The notes below the pieces were generated by a model that was not told the DNA's origin, searched no databases, and saw nothing but the letters and a program-made list of their open reading frames with translations. Shown here piece by piece: positions 1 through 11,829 of a DNA stretch of 64,000 bases. Source of the DNA: Adineta steineri (taxonomy: Eukaryota; Rotifera; Eurotatoria; Adinetida; Adinetidae); assembly GCA_905250115.1 (NCBI GenBank), contig CAJNOI010000090.1, positions 303,511-367,510 on the forward strand, given 5' to 3'. Positions within the stretch are counted from its first letter, which is position 1. Each line of letters opens with the position of its first letter. Both the position numbers and the translations under genes were made by a program.

Positions 1-638
1 TAACAAATGGAAAAGTATTAGTTAGTGGTGGTGATAGTGGTAATGGGTTTTTAAATAATGCTGCATTGTATGATCCATCAACAGGTATTTGGACAGCTGT
101 TAGTCCAATGAATGCTGAACGTGTTTCTCATGTTGCATGTATATTAACAAATAATAATGTCTTTGTTGCTGGTGGATACGATTATGTTTCTTTGGCTAGT
201 ACCGAAATATACAATCCCGCAACAGACATTTGGACAAATACAGCTAATATGAATTTTGCCCGACAGACGGCTACAATATCTGTATTATCGAATGGAAAAA
301 TATTAGTTGCTGGTGGAGATGATAGTGGTTCATTAACAACTGCTGAACTATATGATCCGTTGTATGACACTTGGACAGTTACAGGTAGTATGAATTGTGC
401 TCGAAGTGGTCACGCAGCATCTGTATTACCCAATGGAAATGTATTAGTTACGGGTGGATGCGACAGTAGTAATGCTGCTGAATTCTATAATCCATCAACA
501 GGAAATTGGACAATGACAGGAGATATGACGGATATACGTTATTATCATACAATATCGAAATTAACAAATGGAACAGTGTTAGTTGCTGGTGGTGTTTCTA
601 GCAGTGGCAGTTATTTAAATAGTGCAGAATTATATTAA
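1..638 (+). CDS. Kelch-repeat propeller protein, 5' part outside the window
   Basis: The frame is open from base 3 to the TAA at 636-638 and must continue upstream of the window. It carries five Kelch-type blades, each with a core such as GKILVAGG or GNVLVTGG, a Y-(D/N)-P-S-T-G-x-W strand and an N-M-x-x-A-R turn, about 45-50 residues per blade. The protein stops directly after a final NSAELY strand, as the Kelch gene at 30273-32213 nearly does, so this is probably the C-terminus of the same kind of surface protein. An AATAAA lies at 696-701. The ligand is unknown. The family call is sure; leader and cellular location cannot be seen here. Confidence 0.85.
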   Translation, partial: TNGKVLVSGGDSGNGFLNNAALYDPSTGIWTAVSPMNAERVSHVACILTNNNVFVAGGYDYVSLASTEIYNPATDIWTNTANMNFARQTATISVLSNGKILVAGGDDSGSLTTAELYDPLYDTWTVTGSMNCARSGHAASVLPNGNVLVTGGCDSSNAAEFYNPSTGNWTMTGDMTDIRYYHTISKLTNGTVLVAGGVSSSGSYLNSAELY

Positions 639-755
639 TCATCGCAACAATGACAACATTTTCTATTTTAGTTTGCAACATGTATTTCTTTTTCAAATAA
701 AAACTATTTATTCATAAATGCTTCAATAAAACTATCATTAATCATGTCTTAAACT

Positions 756-807
756 TTTTGAGAATAGGTGTGGGCAAATAAAAGATGAATCCACACCCAC
801 CCTCCTT
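756..807. repeat. Telomere-like hairpin element
   Basis: A GT-rich arm (TTTTTGAGAATAGGTGTGGG) is followed after about 20 bases by a CA-rich arm (CCACACCCACCCTCC). It lies about 120 bp past the Kelch stop codon. First of a dispersed family in this window. Confidence 0.6.
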
Positions 808-1363
808 TCTGCTTTTTGTATGTCTGATGAGTTTCTATTCAAAAAAAGATCGAGGTATTCAAACAAGAAAACTTTTCTCAAAAATAATTATTGCATAGAG
901 AAACAAAGAACGTGATTAAAAGTGAGTCTTGACAAAGCAGATTATTTAACAGAATCAAATAGAAAAAGACATCAAACTAATCATGACTTATTCATTGACG
1001 TCAATCATTTATTGACGATGATAGTTGATATCTTATTTTCAGTTACAACACGTCCGATGATTAATGCAGATTTTGATCAATTCTCTTTTCTCTTTATCAC
1101 GTTCTTCTTCAATAAAATCAAAGATTTTTCTATAAAATCAAAAGGAAAAGAAAAGTATGATGTGGGATTTAAATTCCATTGTGTGTTTTTGAATTTCGAA
1201 AAGAATGAAATCAAATGAAAAATTATCAAACTAAATCATGAATTATATTCATTAATTCAATCTAAAATCAAGTTTTCATCTTACCTACGACGAAACCTTC
1301 TTCAGAACACTATTTTCCCCCTCTTTGTTGTTCTAGAAGAAATGATTGAGAGAGAAAGAGAGA

Positions 1364-1370
1364 TATATAA
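1364..1370 (+). promoter_or_regulatory. Candidate TATA box of the NHL-7TM receptor gene
   Basis: TATATAA follows a purine-rich stretch and lies 105 bp upstream of the predicted start codon at 1475. It supports that exon as the first exon. Inferred from sequence alone. Confidence 0.3.
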
Positions 1371-1474
1371 CTAGGGAGAAAATCTACAATAAGTTTCATT
1401 TTGTTTCCATCAAAGACAAAGAAGAAGAAGATTATTTTATTAGCTAACTAATTTATTAAAACAACTCTTGTTGC

Positions 1475-4400
1475 ATGATGTTGAATATTTATGTATTTAT
1501 CATCATTCTTCTGTTCATTCTCAACAATGAAACATCAGGTAAATACTTTTATTTTTTATATATTGAAGATCAGCTATTTCACAAGCGACATTATTCATTA
1601 GAGTTTTAGTTGAACAGAAGAGAGTCAAATTACAAATCACAGGATTTGAAAAGAATTCAGTGAGATTTTTCTCATTTATTCAAACGTGATGGTTCTGATC
1701 TCTTCTAAACTCAACCTAACTCACTTAGAGAATAAACGTCGGCAGAGCGATGTATTTTATTCTTAAACTGCTTTAAAGTTACGAAATCTTTCCATAACTA
1801 TCAGCGATAAAATATGAGTTATATGTGTGTCACGCACTGGATGAGTCTTTGAATCGTTTATTCGAAAAGATAAATAGATTGAGCGGCTGTTTTTAGACAT
1901 GAGATATTATTTCTTAGTAAAAATCATGATAACGCTTTTGATTTTGTATCTAAAATTGTTCTCAAAATCTATACTATCTAGAGATGTACCAAGCTCGAGC
2001 CTGACCGAGACTCTCGAGCTCGGATGTTAGGATGTGTGCGGGTGTGGGTTGTTGTAGGTGAGAGCGTCGGTGTGGTGAGTGCGGGTGCGATCTTTTTCAT
2101 CCTTACTCACAGTTCCACCCACACTCTCACCCACAGCTTGACTCACACCCACCCACCCACGCATAGTCTTACTTACAATTTGACACACACCCACCCGCCC
2201 ACAGCTTCACCTGCACTCTCGCTCACACTGTTACCCACATCCACGCACCCACACCCACACCCTGATTAAATTTAATTATTATTTGACAAAAACGGTAAAG
2301 GAAATTGATTTTGTTCAATAACAGTTTCTTTCATATCGATTTCAAATTTGTTTTGTTTAATTTGATGAGAATTTAAAAACAAACAAAAATATATTATTGA
2401 TAAGAAAAAGAAAGAATATTTCTATTTTATTTTTATCTCAAAATATTTTTCTTAAAATAATTTCTTCGGATGGCTATTTAATTAAAGATTAACAGGAGAA
2501 TTTTCTCCTCTTTTTCACATATTGGATTCAATTAAAATGATTTGTCATTAATAAATTCACAATGTTTTTCATATGAAAACGAGAATTCATTTTCAATTTC
2601 AAAGGCATTTTGTTTAAATATCAATCAATTTCAATAAACTCATTATTATTCTAAACAATTCTTTTCTTCCCCCTCCGAATTCATGTTCGTTGAAGAAATA
2701 AAGAAATTGATTTGATTATTTTTTTGTCTTCAATAACAATCATATCTTTTCAAGGATCAAACATAATTATTTTTCTTTTATAACAAAACAAACCAACAAA
2801 ATAAAGTTGATCTTTTTCGATGAATTTAGTCCTCTCTTAGTTGATATTTACAAATCATTCGAGAATATAGAACAACAATCATAGAAAACTTTTCAAAATT
2901 AATCTCAATGAATTTTCTCAAGAAAAAACATAGATCAATAATTTCATTTCATTCACAGTTCTTCTCTAATATTCTTTATATTTTTCTCGTTTTAGCAGTT
3001 TCTTTCAATCAACCAAAGTTTTGCCCAACAGCCATGTGGAATTCTAATGGAATTACCATTGGTAATGAATCGATTGTTGGTCAATATCCTCGCGCCATTT
3101 TTGTGAGCACAAACAACACAGTTTATGCCACTAATCAAGAAGACAAAACAATTCTAATATGGCATGAAGAAAGTGTCAATCCAACAAAGATCATTTCTGG
3201 TAATTTTACAGAACCGTACTCACTCTTTGTGACATTAAATGGTGATATTTATATTGATGATGGCGAGGGGAATGGTCGAGTGCAGAAATGGAGTGCAGAA
3301 TCAAATATTTTTGTTACAGTGATGAATGTCAATTCCTCATGTGATGGTTTGTTTGTCGATATCAATAATACTCTTTACTGTTCAATGTATTATTATCATC
3401 AAGTAGTGGAAAGATCATTAAATGATTCTGTGATGACTTCAAATCGTGTTGCTGCTGGCACAGGTATTAGAGGATCAGCCTCGAATCAACTCGATGGTCC
3501 TCGCGGAATCTTTGTGGATGTGAATTTGGATTTATATGTGGCAGATTGTGAAAATAATCGAGTTCAGCTGTTCCAGTCAGAAGAATCAAATGGGATCATA
3601 GTGGCTGGAAGTGGATCACGAAATTCAACAATTACACTTTTTTGTCCAAGTGGAATTGTCTTAGATGCTGAGAAGTACTTATACATTGTGGATTATAGCT
3701 ATCATCGTATTGTTGGTTCAGGCTTGAATGGTTTTCGATGTTTAGTTGGATGTTATGGAGAGGGTTCACAATCCAATCAATTGACACTTCCACTTAGTTT
3801 TAGTTTCGATTATTCTGGAAACATATTTGTTACTGATCAATATAATCATCGAATTCAAAAATTTTTCCTGATGAAAGATTCTTTTGGTAAGTTGAAGAAA
3901 AGTTGAATAAAATGAAGAGATGTGAATAGATAAGTAACTGAAGTTAATAAAGACATTTTAATATAAAAAACTAAAGAAAATAAAAATAGCTGGGAAAGAT
4001 TAATTAAACCAATGTGTAAAAGAATGTATTTAAGGAAACGAAATGTTCAGATTAGACAGAGCCATATATTAGTCGTTCAAAGCAAACAATCTTCGCCTTT
4101 TTGTTGAGATTAAAGAATAGAGAAAGAAAAAATTTTGTGTTTAATGAAGTGGTAAAAAGAGCTTTCATGTTTCATTTCATGTCTCAAAGAATATTTCATC
4201 AATGAAACAGTTTTTATCAAAATAAATTCTCTTCATATCTTTGTCGATATAGTTTTAACATAAATTATTCTATGACTTGACTTCATATTTTATATTTCGA
4301 TATGTTTCATTCATCGAAAATAAGACAAATAAAATATCACAATTCTAACAACTAATTTTTCTCCTCTTTTATATAAAAAATAAATTTAGTCATTGTTTCT

Positions 4401-7400
4401 CTCTCAGAGAAATAACTTTCAATATGAAATATTATAAAAAATAAATTATCTCATAAATAAATGTTTGACTGATGATTTGTCCTTTCGATAGGGATCATGA
4501 TAGTTAATTGTCAAGAATAGTATTGGGGGGTTGAATGTACTCTAGACATCTGATATATATTTATATTTCTATAACTATAAACAAAGAAAATTTTGTGTGA
4601 AAGACAAAAAATTGTTCATTTGATAAAATAGAATGATTTAGAAAAGATTTTAATTTGAAATGAGATGCTTTTATATTGAATAAAAAATATTTATTTGTTG
4701 AGTCAAATTTATTACTTAAGATGATCAATAAGGAAAATTGATTGTTTCAATCAAATCTATTCCAGATTTTTCTTTACATGAAAATTTTAGACAAGTCTAT
4801 TAACAAAGTTTCAATTACATCTTTAAACTTCAATGAGAAAAAGTTTTCCGATTGATAAGGAATCTATTAGTTGTATAAATATTTATTTTACTTTTCCTTG
4901 AAGATGTTTAGTTGATGATTATTTTCTTGTTTTGTTTTTTATTTCATAAGAAAAACATTGAGATCTGTAAAATACTATTAAGATTACAAAGAAAGATTTG
5001 TTTTATTTAGGTTGATCATAGACAAGATTATGTGTGATCTTTTATGAATCTTTGAAACTTCTTGAGATAAAAAAATTTTTAGGCGAAAATGTTTATGAAG
5101 AATGTCTATAGAGATAATAGAAGAGCTTTTGAGGATCATAATAAATATTATTTTTTCTCTCATTTTTCTTTTCTTTTCATTCAGTATCGATATGACGTGT
5201 AGTGACATTATTTTTTATTTCCTAATGAGATTTAATAAGATAAATCGAGTTATGTTCTCAATAATATAGACAACTGAGATAATATAGTGATATTCATGGT
5301 TTTCTCTGACTTCTTCTCTGATTTGACTTTCCATTTCTATCAAAGGAAAATATCAAAAACTTTGAATAGATGTTTGAAAATTGAATTTTTTTTAAATAAA
5401 TATTTAAAAAAAAGATCTGCAACGACATTTTTGCAGAATTATTTCTTAAAAATAAATCAGTTTTTTATTTAAATTCACCTATGAAAGGCAAATAAGATGG
5501 TCAACATCGAAATAATTGGATTGTATTCCTAAAAATCTCTTCTATTCTATTGATTTTTCTGTCTGCAAAAAGATAAATTCTTATATTTCGTAGTTTCTAT
5601 AATACAATTTATTCAGATCTTTCAGAGGATTTTTCAGCAAAAGTTAAACAAGTATATTTTAACAATATCACAATTTCAATTTCATGTCAAAAGTAATAAA
5701 AATCATTACCAAAAATGAATTTTGACAAACATTTCTAAATATTTTTGTAATCAAAAACTTCTTTGAAGGAACTATATTTTTCTGCTAAGAATATAGAAAT
5801 TAACAATTTCATTTCATTCACAGTTCTTCTCTAATATTCCTTATATTTTTCTCATTTTAGCAGTTTCTTTCAATCAACCAAAGTTTTGCCCAACAGCCAT
5901 GTGGAATTCTAATGGAATTACCATTGGTAATGAATCGATTGTTGGTCAATATCCTCGCGCCATTTTTGTGAGCACAAACAACACAGTTTATGCCACTAAT
6001 CAAGAAGACAAAACAATTCTAATATGGCATGAAGAAAGTGTCAATCCAACAAAGATCATTTCTGGTAATTTTACAGAACCATATTCCCTCTTCGTGACAT
6101 TAAATGGTGATATTTATATTGATGATGGTGAAGAGAATGGTCAAGTGCAAAGATGGATTGCTGAAACAAATACCTTTGTCATAGTGATGATTGTCAACTC
6201 ACCATGTTCTGGTTTATTTGTCGATATCAGTAACACTCTTTACTGTTCAACGTCTGTGAATCATCAAGTAGTGAAAAGATCATTAAATGATTCTGTGATG
6301 ACTTCAAATCGTGTTGCTGCTGGCACAGGTATTAGAGGATCAGCCTCGAATCAACTCGATGGTCCTCGCGGAATCTTTGTGGATGTGAATTTGGATTTAT
6401 ATGTGGCAGATTGTGGAAATAATCGAGTTCAATTGTTTCAATCGGGAGAATCAAATGGTATTACAGCGGCTGGAAGTTTCACATATCCTCCAACAAATTT
6501 TCTTAATTGCCCAAACGCAATTGTCTTAGATGCTGAGAAGTACTTATATATTGTGGATTCTTACACTCATCGTATTATTGGTTCAAGCTTGAATGGTTTT
6601 CGATGTTTAGTTGGATGTTATGGAGAGGGTTTACAATCCAATCAGTTGGATGGTCCATTTAGTTTGAGTTTTGGTCGTTCTGGAAACATATTTGTTACTG
6701 ATCAATCAAATCATCGAATTCAAAAGTTCCAATATATCGAAGAATCATGTGGTAAGTTAAAAATGATCGAATGGAGTCTCTAGTATCATTTCAATTAATA
6801 TTTATTCAGAGAATAAAAAACAAAAAACTATCATAGCAGATGAAAGTCAAGCTTCGGATGAATTTCGAACTGAATTATTGAATAGTTAAATCCAAATTTA
6901 AATTCCAAGAGCCATCCTAATATACTAGTGTTATAAAATAAAAATCTTGTATACGAGATTTTATAACGTTTCTTTATTGTAATTATTACAACATCTCCTG
7001 GAAAGAACATGTGGATTTTAAGGGCTAACATCGATACTTACTGTAAGGATACTAGATTGATATTTTATTTCATGTTTTTCTTCATTTGTCTATTAAAAGC
7101 ATTGCTCTGAAACAAATGATTCAACTCTTATTAGTAAACAGAGTGAAAAGCAAACTAAGGATATATGCCATCATTTCTTTTCTTTATTGAAAATATAAAT
7201 ACGCATTGATTTTTTTTTCATTTGATAGATAATTCATTATTGATAAAATCAATGTATTTATCATCGTTGACTCTAAATAGTTCAATTTATTTTCATGTGT
7301 GTTCAGAGTTACATTTGTATTATGAAGCGATACAAATGAACGTTACTATAACTGGATATTATACTTTTTTAATCAACAGCGAGATGAAAGATATGTACGC

Positions 7401-10400
7401 TTATGTCTATACAGATAACTTCAATCCATTTGATGCGTCCAAAAATGTCCTCAGCCATAGCGGAGACTCTGGTAATCAAGGTCAAGTTAAAGTCACAGCT
7501 GCCCTTCAAGCCAACATGGCATATGTTGTCGTTATAACAACATCTTCTCAGGATTTAATGGGGAACTTTTCAATTCAGGGATCTGGTCGAAGCCGTATTG
7601 ATTTCAATCGTATTTGTGAGTATCTATAGTATTTTATTGGATAGTCAACTGCACATATTCATAATCGATAAAAAATATAGATAAACTCAATCTAAAAATG
7701 ATATACAGATATTTCTACTTGATAGAAACTAAGACTCATATCATTTCCAGTCGCTTTCAGTAAATGTATGTGAGGGAGAGAAAACAATATTTCATATTGT
7801 TTACACTTGTTTTCATATAATACAAAATTGAATCAGTTTTCTTTTCCATTAGTAAATACTTCATCAGCTGTTCAAACAGTTTATGCATCAGAATTGACAA
7901 CGAATAGTTCAACGTATTTCCCTCACTGTTATAGTTCAAGGTCTTACTATGAAGCGATAGAAGTCAATGTCACTAGAAGTGGTGTTTACTTTTTCTTCAG
8001 CAAAAGCAATATGGGCACATACGGCTTTATTTACAAAGATTATTTCAATCCGTCTAGTCCGTATGAAAATCGACTCGCAGTCAATCAGTTCTTCTGCACT
8101 GCATCGCAGTTTAGCTACACAATTGCTCTTGAAAATAGTATTACATATATATTGGTTGTGTCAGCGGAAAACAATTCTATGACAGATGCATTCTCGATCT
8201 TTGTATCCGGCCCAGATCATGTTGGTCTCAAGAATATTAGTAAGTGTTTGTACTACAGCTATTAAATGAATATCTATCAACGTTAGCATGAGGATTTAGT
8301 TGAGTTTGTCATATCAATAAATAAAAACTTGTTTTGTAAGATGATATTTGTATTATAAGAAGAAAGCTCTATATAAATAGCTACATTGAATTCATCAAAT
8401 AACAGAATATTATGAATAGAATCCGAAGAACTTCTCTTGAATTTGGGTCTTTGGATGAATCTAAATGATATCGTTACATACTTTGGTTTTTGAAATAATT
8501 ACAACGGTAGGAGAATTAGACTATAAATAAACAATTTTTCCTATCTAAAACGTTGAGACATTATCAGTTTTCGGAATAGAGAAGTTATTCCAAACTCATC
8601 CGTGACGTATATATTTTCGAGGGTTCGAGTACAGCAAAATATTTATAGATTCTATTTTCATGCTTCATCCACAGCTAAATTGTTTAATTGAGAGCAATAT
8701 TATGAAGAGTTATCTCTTCGGAAATGTACACTTGATGTTATCATTTTCTTCCAAACCCAGGATGTAAGACGGATGACTTGTGATGTTCAATCTTCACTTT
8801 CACACGCACAATATTTCTCCTTCTCTGAGTCAGTCGATATCTATTATATACCTTCATTGCTTTCCTGATTTCATTATATAGGCTCTTCATCAGCCATCCG
8901 AATTCCATATTCATCAGATATACAATCGAACTATCCATTACAGCTGATAACAAATAGTCAAACATATTCTCGAGATTGTCGAAAATCAAATTATTACTAC
9001 CAAACTCTACGAATACATGTAGTGGAAACTGGATACTACGCTCTGAGAAGCTCTAGTAGTATAAATACATTTGGGGATATTTACAAAGATGTTTTTAGTC
9101 CAATGAATCCTTTCGAGAATCTACTCTCACAGGATTATAAAGCATGTAGTTATCAAGATTTCAACTTCATCGCTTATCTTCACACTGGAACGACATACAT
9201 ATTAGTGGTGACAACATCTTCTCCAAACATAACAGGAAAATTTTCCATTCTAACATCTGGTCCAAATAATATCACTCTGGATCCTTACAGTAAGCATTTT
9301 ATGTTATTTGTAAATCATCAACAGAGAATTACAACACCCCACTGAACTCTATTTTCACTCTTGAATAATAAAAGATTTTATAGTTTCGAATAGATCGTAT
9401 AATTCAATAGAGCGATTGTCAAAAAAGAGAATCACATCAGAACTCTCTCTTTTAAAAATAGTCAATTTTCTTTCAATCAAATAAGATTAAGTCTCAGTAT
9501 TGTAGCTTAGTCGTGATTAGATGGATTGTACGAGTTCAACCAATTGGGTGAATTAATACAACTTTTCTTCTCGCATCAACGATATATTTGAGAAAACCTA
9601 TTGTCTAGTGATTTCACACTATCTGAGATTTTATTACGTTGCAGTCTTTGAAAATTTATCGAGTTCATATGCAGAAACATCTTCAGGGACGTAACGAGGT
9701 CTTCAAGGCAGGGGGGGGCGCAAAACCTCAGTACTTCAAGTTCTAAATGCAGGGGGGCGCAACACCATTTTTGCTTAAATCTAACACCAAAAACCACGTA
9801 AAACCCTTGTTTTTGATTTTAATGACCAAAAAAAACTAAAATTTTCCAAAGCAGGGGGGCGTAACACCTCACGCGTCCGCTAGTCGCTACGCCCCTGAAC
9901 ATCTTTACAAAAATGAATAAATTCTTCATGAGACAAGGAACAAAAATTAGGAATATACAAATCTAGTCTCGACACGATATGTCATGTATAGATAAATGGC
10001 TTTCATAAACTATTGTTACTTATAAACTTACGCTGATATTGCTTTGTTAAGTTGAGAACGGTTTATCTTATCTCTTTATGACCATGTATTTTGTTCTCTA
10101 GCTCAAATTCTGATCAGTTGTTTCATTGGTCAAAAATGTCAGTTTTACAAAAAAAGTATCGGTGTCACTCTTGATGACATTTTACGTGACGAAATTCGAT
10201 CGAACATGACAATGGCTGATCAAACAGTGCTGATGAAAATTAATGCCGCTTTAACAGTGGTTATGTTTGTTGGAGGTTTAATCAATAGTATTTTGTCAGT
10301 ACTGACATTTCAAAATAAAGATTTACGACAAGTTGGATGTGGCATTTATCTCTTAGCATCATCAATTACATCTTTTCTTACAATTAGCATGTTTACAGTG

Positions 10401-11144
10401 AAGTTTTGGTTTACTGTTCTCACTCAAATGAATCTGTCGATCTCAGTTTCTGTTGTTCGAGGAGGTTGTGTATCGATCGAACCTCTTCTCAAACTTTGTC
10501 TATATTTGGATGCTTGGCTCAATGCTTGTGTGGCCGTTGAAAGAGCAATTCTCGTTTTTAAAGGAATCAACTTCAATAAACAAAAAAGTCAACGTATTGC
10601 TCGATGGATAATTTTCATCTTACCATTCTGTGTCATGGGTTCAATCATTCACGAACCTATACATCGCGAGTTACGTGAGGTAAATCCGGAGACGAACAAA
10701 GTAGATATTGATAGATGGTGTATAACTCGCTATTCTCCTTCTATTCAACAATACAATACAATCATTCTATTTTTTCATCTTGTTGCCCCATGTATTATCA
10801 ATCTTTGTTCTGCTTTATTTATCATATTTGGATCAGCCCGACAACGATCAACAGCTCAAACAAGACTAACTCTAAGAGAACATATTTATAATCAATTTAA
10901 TGAACACAAACAACTATTAATTAGTCCGATTATTCTTCTGATTCTGTCCTTACCCCGTTTGATTATGGCAATGTTATCAGAATGTGTCAATCCATCGAAC
11001 AATCGATTGTTATTTATTTCTGGCTATTTCATTTCATTTACTCCATCGATGCTTATCTTTATTGTTTTTGTCCTTCCTTCAGCGTTGTACAGAAAAACAT
11101 TTCAAGAGTCATTCAGACGATGGCGACGACTCATTCATCAATAA
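1475..11144 (+). CDS. NHL-propeller / jelly-roll / 7TM receptor (seven exons)
   Basis: Predicted exons: 1475-1538, 2996-3886, 5861-6751, 7229-7615, 7853-8239, 8882-9289 and 10102-11144. Every donor (GTAAGT, GTGAGT, GTAAGC or GTAAAT type) and every acceptor falls in phase 1, and the exons sum to 4071 bases, exactly 1357 codons with the stop. Order of parts: a 21-residue hydrophobic leader beginning MMLNIYVFIIILLFIL, two 297-codon NHL propeller units, three 129-136-codon repeats of a beta-rich domain, then a seven-helix receptor domain. It is most likely a cell-surface receptor whose large ectodomain binds a ligand or another cell and signals through a class A-like 7TM core. The two NHL exons could instead be alternative exons, since either alone keeps the frame. 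The leader exon is the least certain join; an alternative start at 2908 reads straight into the first NHL exon with its own hydrophobic leader. Confidence 0.6.
2024..2268. repeat. Long telomere-like GT/CA-rich block in intron 1
   Basis: About 65 bases rich in GTGTGGG-like motifs are followed by about 165 bases of repeated CCCACCCAC, CTCACACCCAC and CACCCACA on the same strand. The arms could form a large imperfect hairpin. It is the biggest member of the dispersed family and lies in the predicted intron between leader and first NHL exon. The open frame through it (2024-2269) encodes only a Thr/His/Pro repeat and is not a gene. Confidence 0.7.
2996..3886 (+). other. Exon: NHL propeller unit 1 of the receptor
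   Basis: Acceptor TTTTAG precedes 2996 and donor GTAAGT follows 3886; both are phase 1. The 297 codons hold about six NHL blades, the clearest being GPRGIFVDVNLDLYVADC followed by ENNRVQLFQ. The open frame extends upstream to an ATG at 2908, which would give a leader of its own (FSNILYIFLVLA); the duplicate unit lacks that ATG, so I prefer splicing at 2996. Confidence 0.75.
5861..6751 (+). other. Exon: NHL propeller unit 2 of the receptor
   Basis: Same length (891 bp), same phase and same splice-site surroundings as unit 1. The two share long stretches of identical DNA, for example around the start (NSNGITIGNESIVG) and in the fourth blade, separated by diverged patches. No start codon exists upstream in frame before a TAG at 5806, so this unit must be spliced to an upstream exon. 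Duplication by tandem exon copying is the simplest reading. Confidence 0.75.
7229..9289 (+). other. Three tandem jelly-roll-like (PPC-like) domain exons
   Basis: Exons 7229-7615, 7853-8239 (both exactly 387 bp) and 8882-9289 (408 bp) each encode one copy of the same domain and are phase 1 on both sides. Shared pattern: a Y(F/S) strand with one Cys, YY(E/Q)A(I/L), a G(Y/V)Y strand, an aromatic-rich (Y/I)Y(T/K)D.F.P turn, then a (T/M)(Y/A)(I/V)(L/V)V(V/I) strand and a final FSI..SG. The layout resembles pre-peptidase C-terminal beta-sandwich domains. They would form a spacer or ligand-binding module between propeller and membrane. I do not recognise a named family with certainty. Confidence 0.65.
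9684..9897. mobile_element. hAT-type MITE, 214 bp, with 8-bp target duplication
   Basis: Terminal inverted repeats are CAGGGACGTAACGA on the left and TCGCTACGCCCCTG on the right (CAGGGGCGTAGCGA when reversed). An identical 8-bp direct repeat, AACATCTT, flanks it at 9676-9683 and 9898-9905. Inside are three copies of a motif close to GCAGGGGGGCGCAACACC. Ends and 8-bp duplication fit the hAT superfamily; there is no coding capacity. It sits in the intron just before the 7TM exon of the receptor gene. Confidence 0.9.
10102..11144 (+). other. Exon: seven-transmembrane receptor domain
   Basis: The acceptor TTCTCTAG ends at 10101 and the frame runs to TAA at 11142-11144. Seven hydrophobic segments are visible. 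Helix 1 contains GGLINSILSVLTF with the class A Asn. Helix 3 ends in VAVERAILVF, an ERA version of the DRY motif. Helix 7 (FTPSMLIFIVFVL) lacks a classical NPxxY. A basic tail follows. It is rhodopsin-like in layout, with divergent motifs. Read alone from the ATG at 10206 it would be an ordinary small receptor, but the phase-1 join to the preceding exon is clean. Confidence 0.8.
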
Positions 11145-11510
11145 TTAATATTTCTTTATTATTTCGGAATTTTTCTAATTTACTAGTAATAGTATTCGTT
11201 TCGATTTGGCAATTAATCGATAAATGTTAATCAAACAGAACATTCTCCATCTTTTACATAGGACTATCGAATGACGAAAGACAAACTTGATATATAGGTG
11301 AAGAATTATTCTCCGCACTCACCCACGTTCATTTCCACATGTCTTCATACGCAGCCTTGGTTTTAAAAAATCGATGAAGATATTAAGACAGAGTCATGCA
11401 AGTTTCGATAGCGTTGTCTCCGAAAAACTTCTTATTTCAATTTTTCAGCTTCTTACGTAATAAAATTTTATGTCAGCGAAGTTTTCATCTCTGAAAATAT
11501 TAATCATATA

Positions 11511-11565
11511 TTGAGTGTGAGTGTGAGTATTCTGTTTCGCTCTAACTTACACTCACACCCTCAAG
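11511..11565. repeat. Telomere-like hairpin element
   Basis: Left arm TTGAGTGTGAGTGTGAGT, right arm ACTTACACTCACACCCTCAA. It lies 370 bp past the receptor stop codon. Confidence 0.65.
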
Positions 11566-11785
11566 ATTGTTACTCACCTTACAATCATTAAACTGTTATT
11601 CGTTTAGAATTTGAATTAATTAACTACTAACTCATGCATATTCTGTATTGTCTATCAAAGTACTATTTACAATGGTCTTTAATAAATACAAGAAATATAC
11701 AAATTATTTTATATTATTTCACACATATCATGGAAAGAACTGGTGGAATATATTTGATCCATTCGATTTCAAATTCTAATTTTAT

Positions 11786-11829
11786 TTGAGGGTGTAACTG
11801 TGGATATTCTATTGCAGCTACACCCTCAA
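11786..11829. repeat. Telomere-like hairpin element, 44 bp, near-minimal form
   Basis: An 11-bp perfect inverted repeat, TTGAGGGTGTA ... TACACCCTCAA, encloses 22 bases. This is the smallest clean copy of the family and defines its ends. Confidence 0.7.

Larger units (their letters stand above)
639..1474. other. Intergenic, no gene recognised
   Basis: It holds the poly(A) signal of the upstream Kelch gene, the hairpin at 756-807 and AT-rich DNA. An open frame of 98 codons at 922-1218 has no recognisable domain and AT-driven composition, so I do not call it. Confidence 0.5.

Noticed and set aside
922-1218. Open frame of 98 codons upstream of the receptor gene
   Set aside because: No start context, no domain, AT-driven residues; lies in intergenic DNA.
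2024-2269. Open frame of 81 codons rich in Thr, His and Pro
   Set aside because: It is the translation of a telomere-like CCCACAC repeat, with no domain and a repeat-driven composition.
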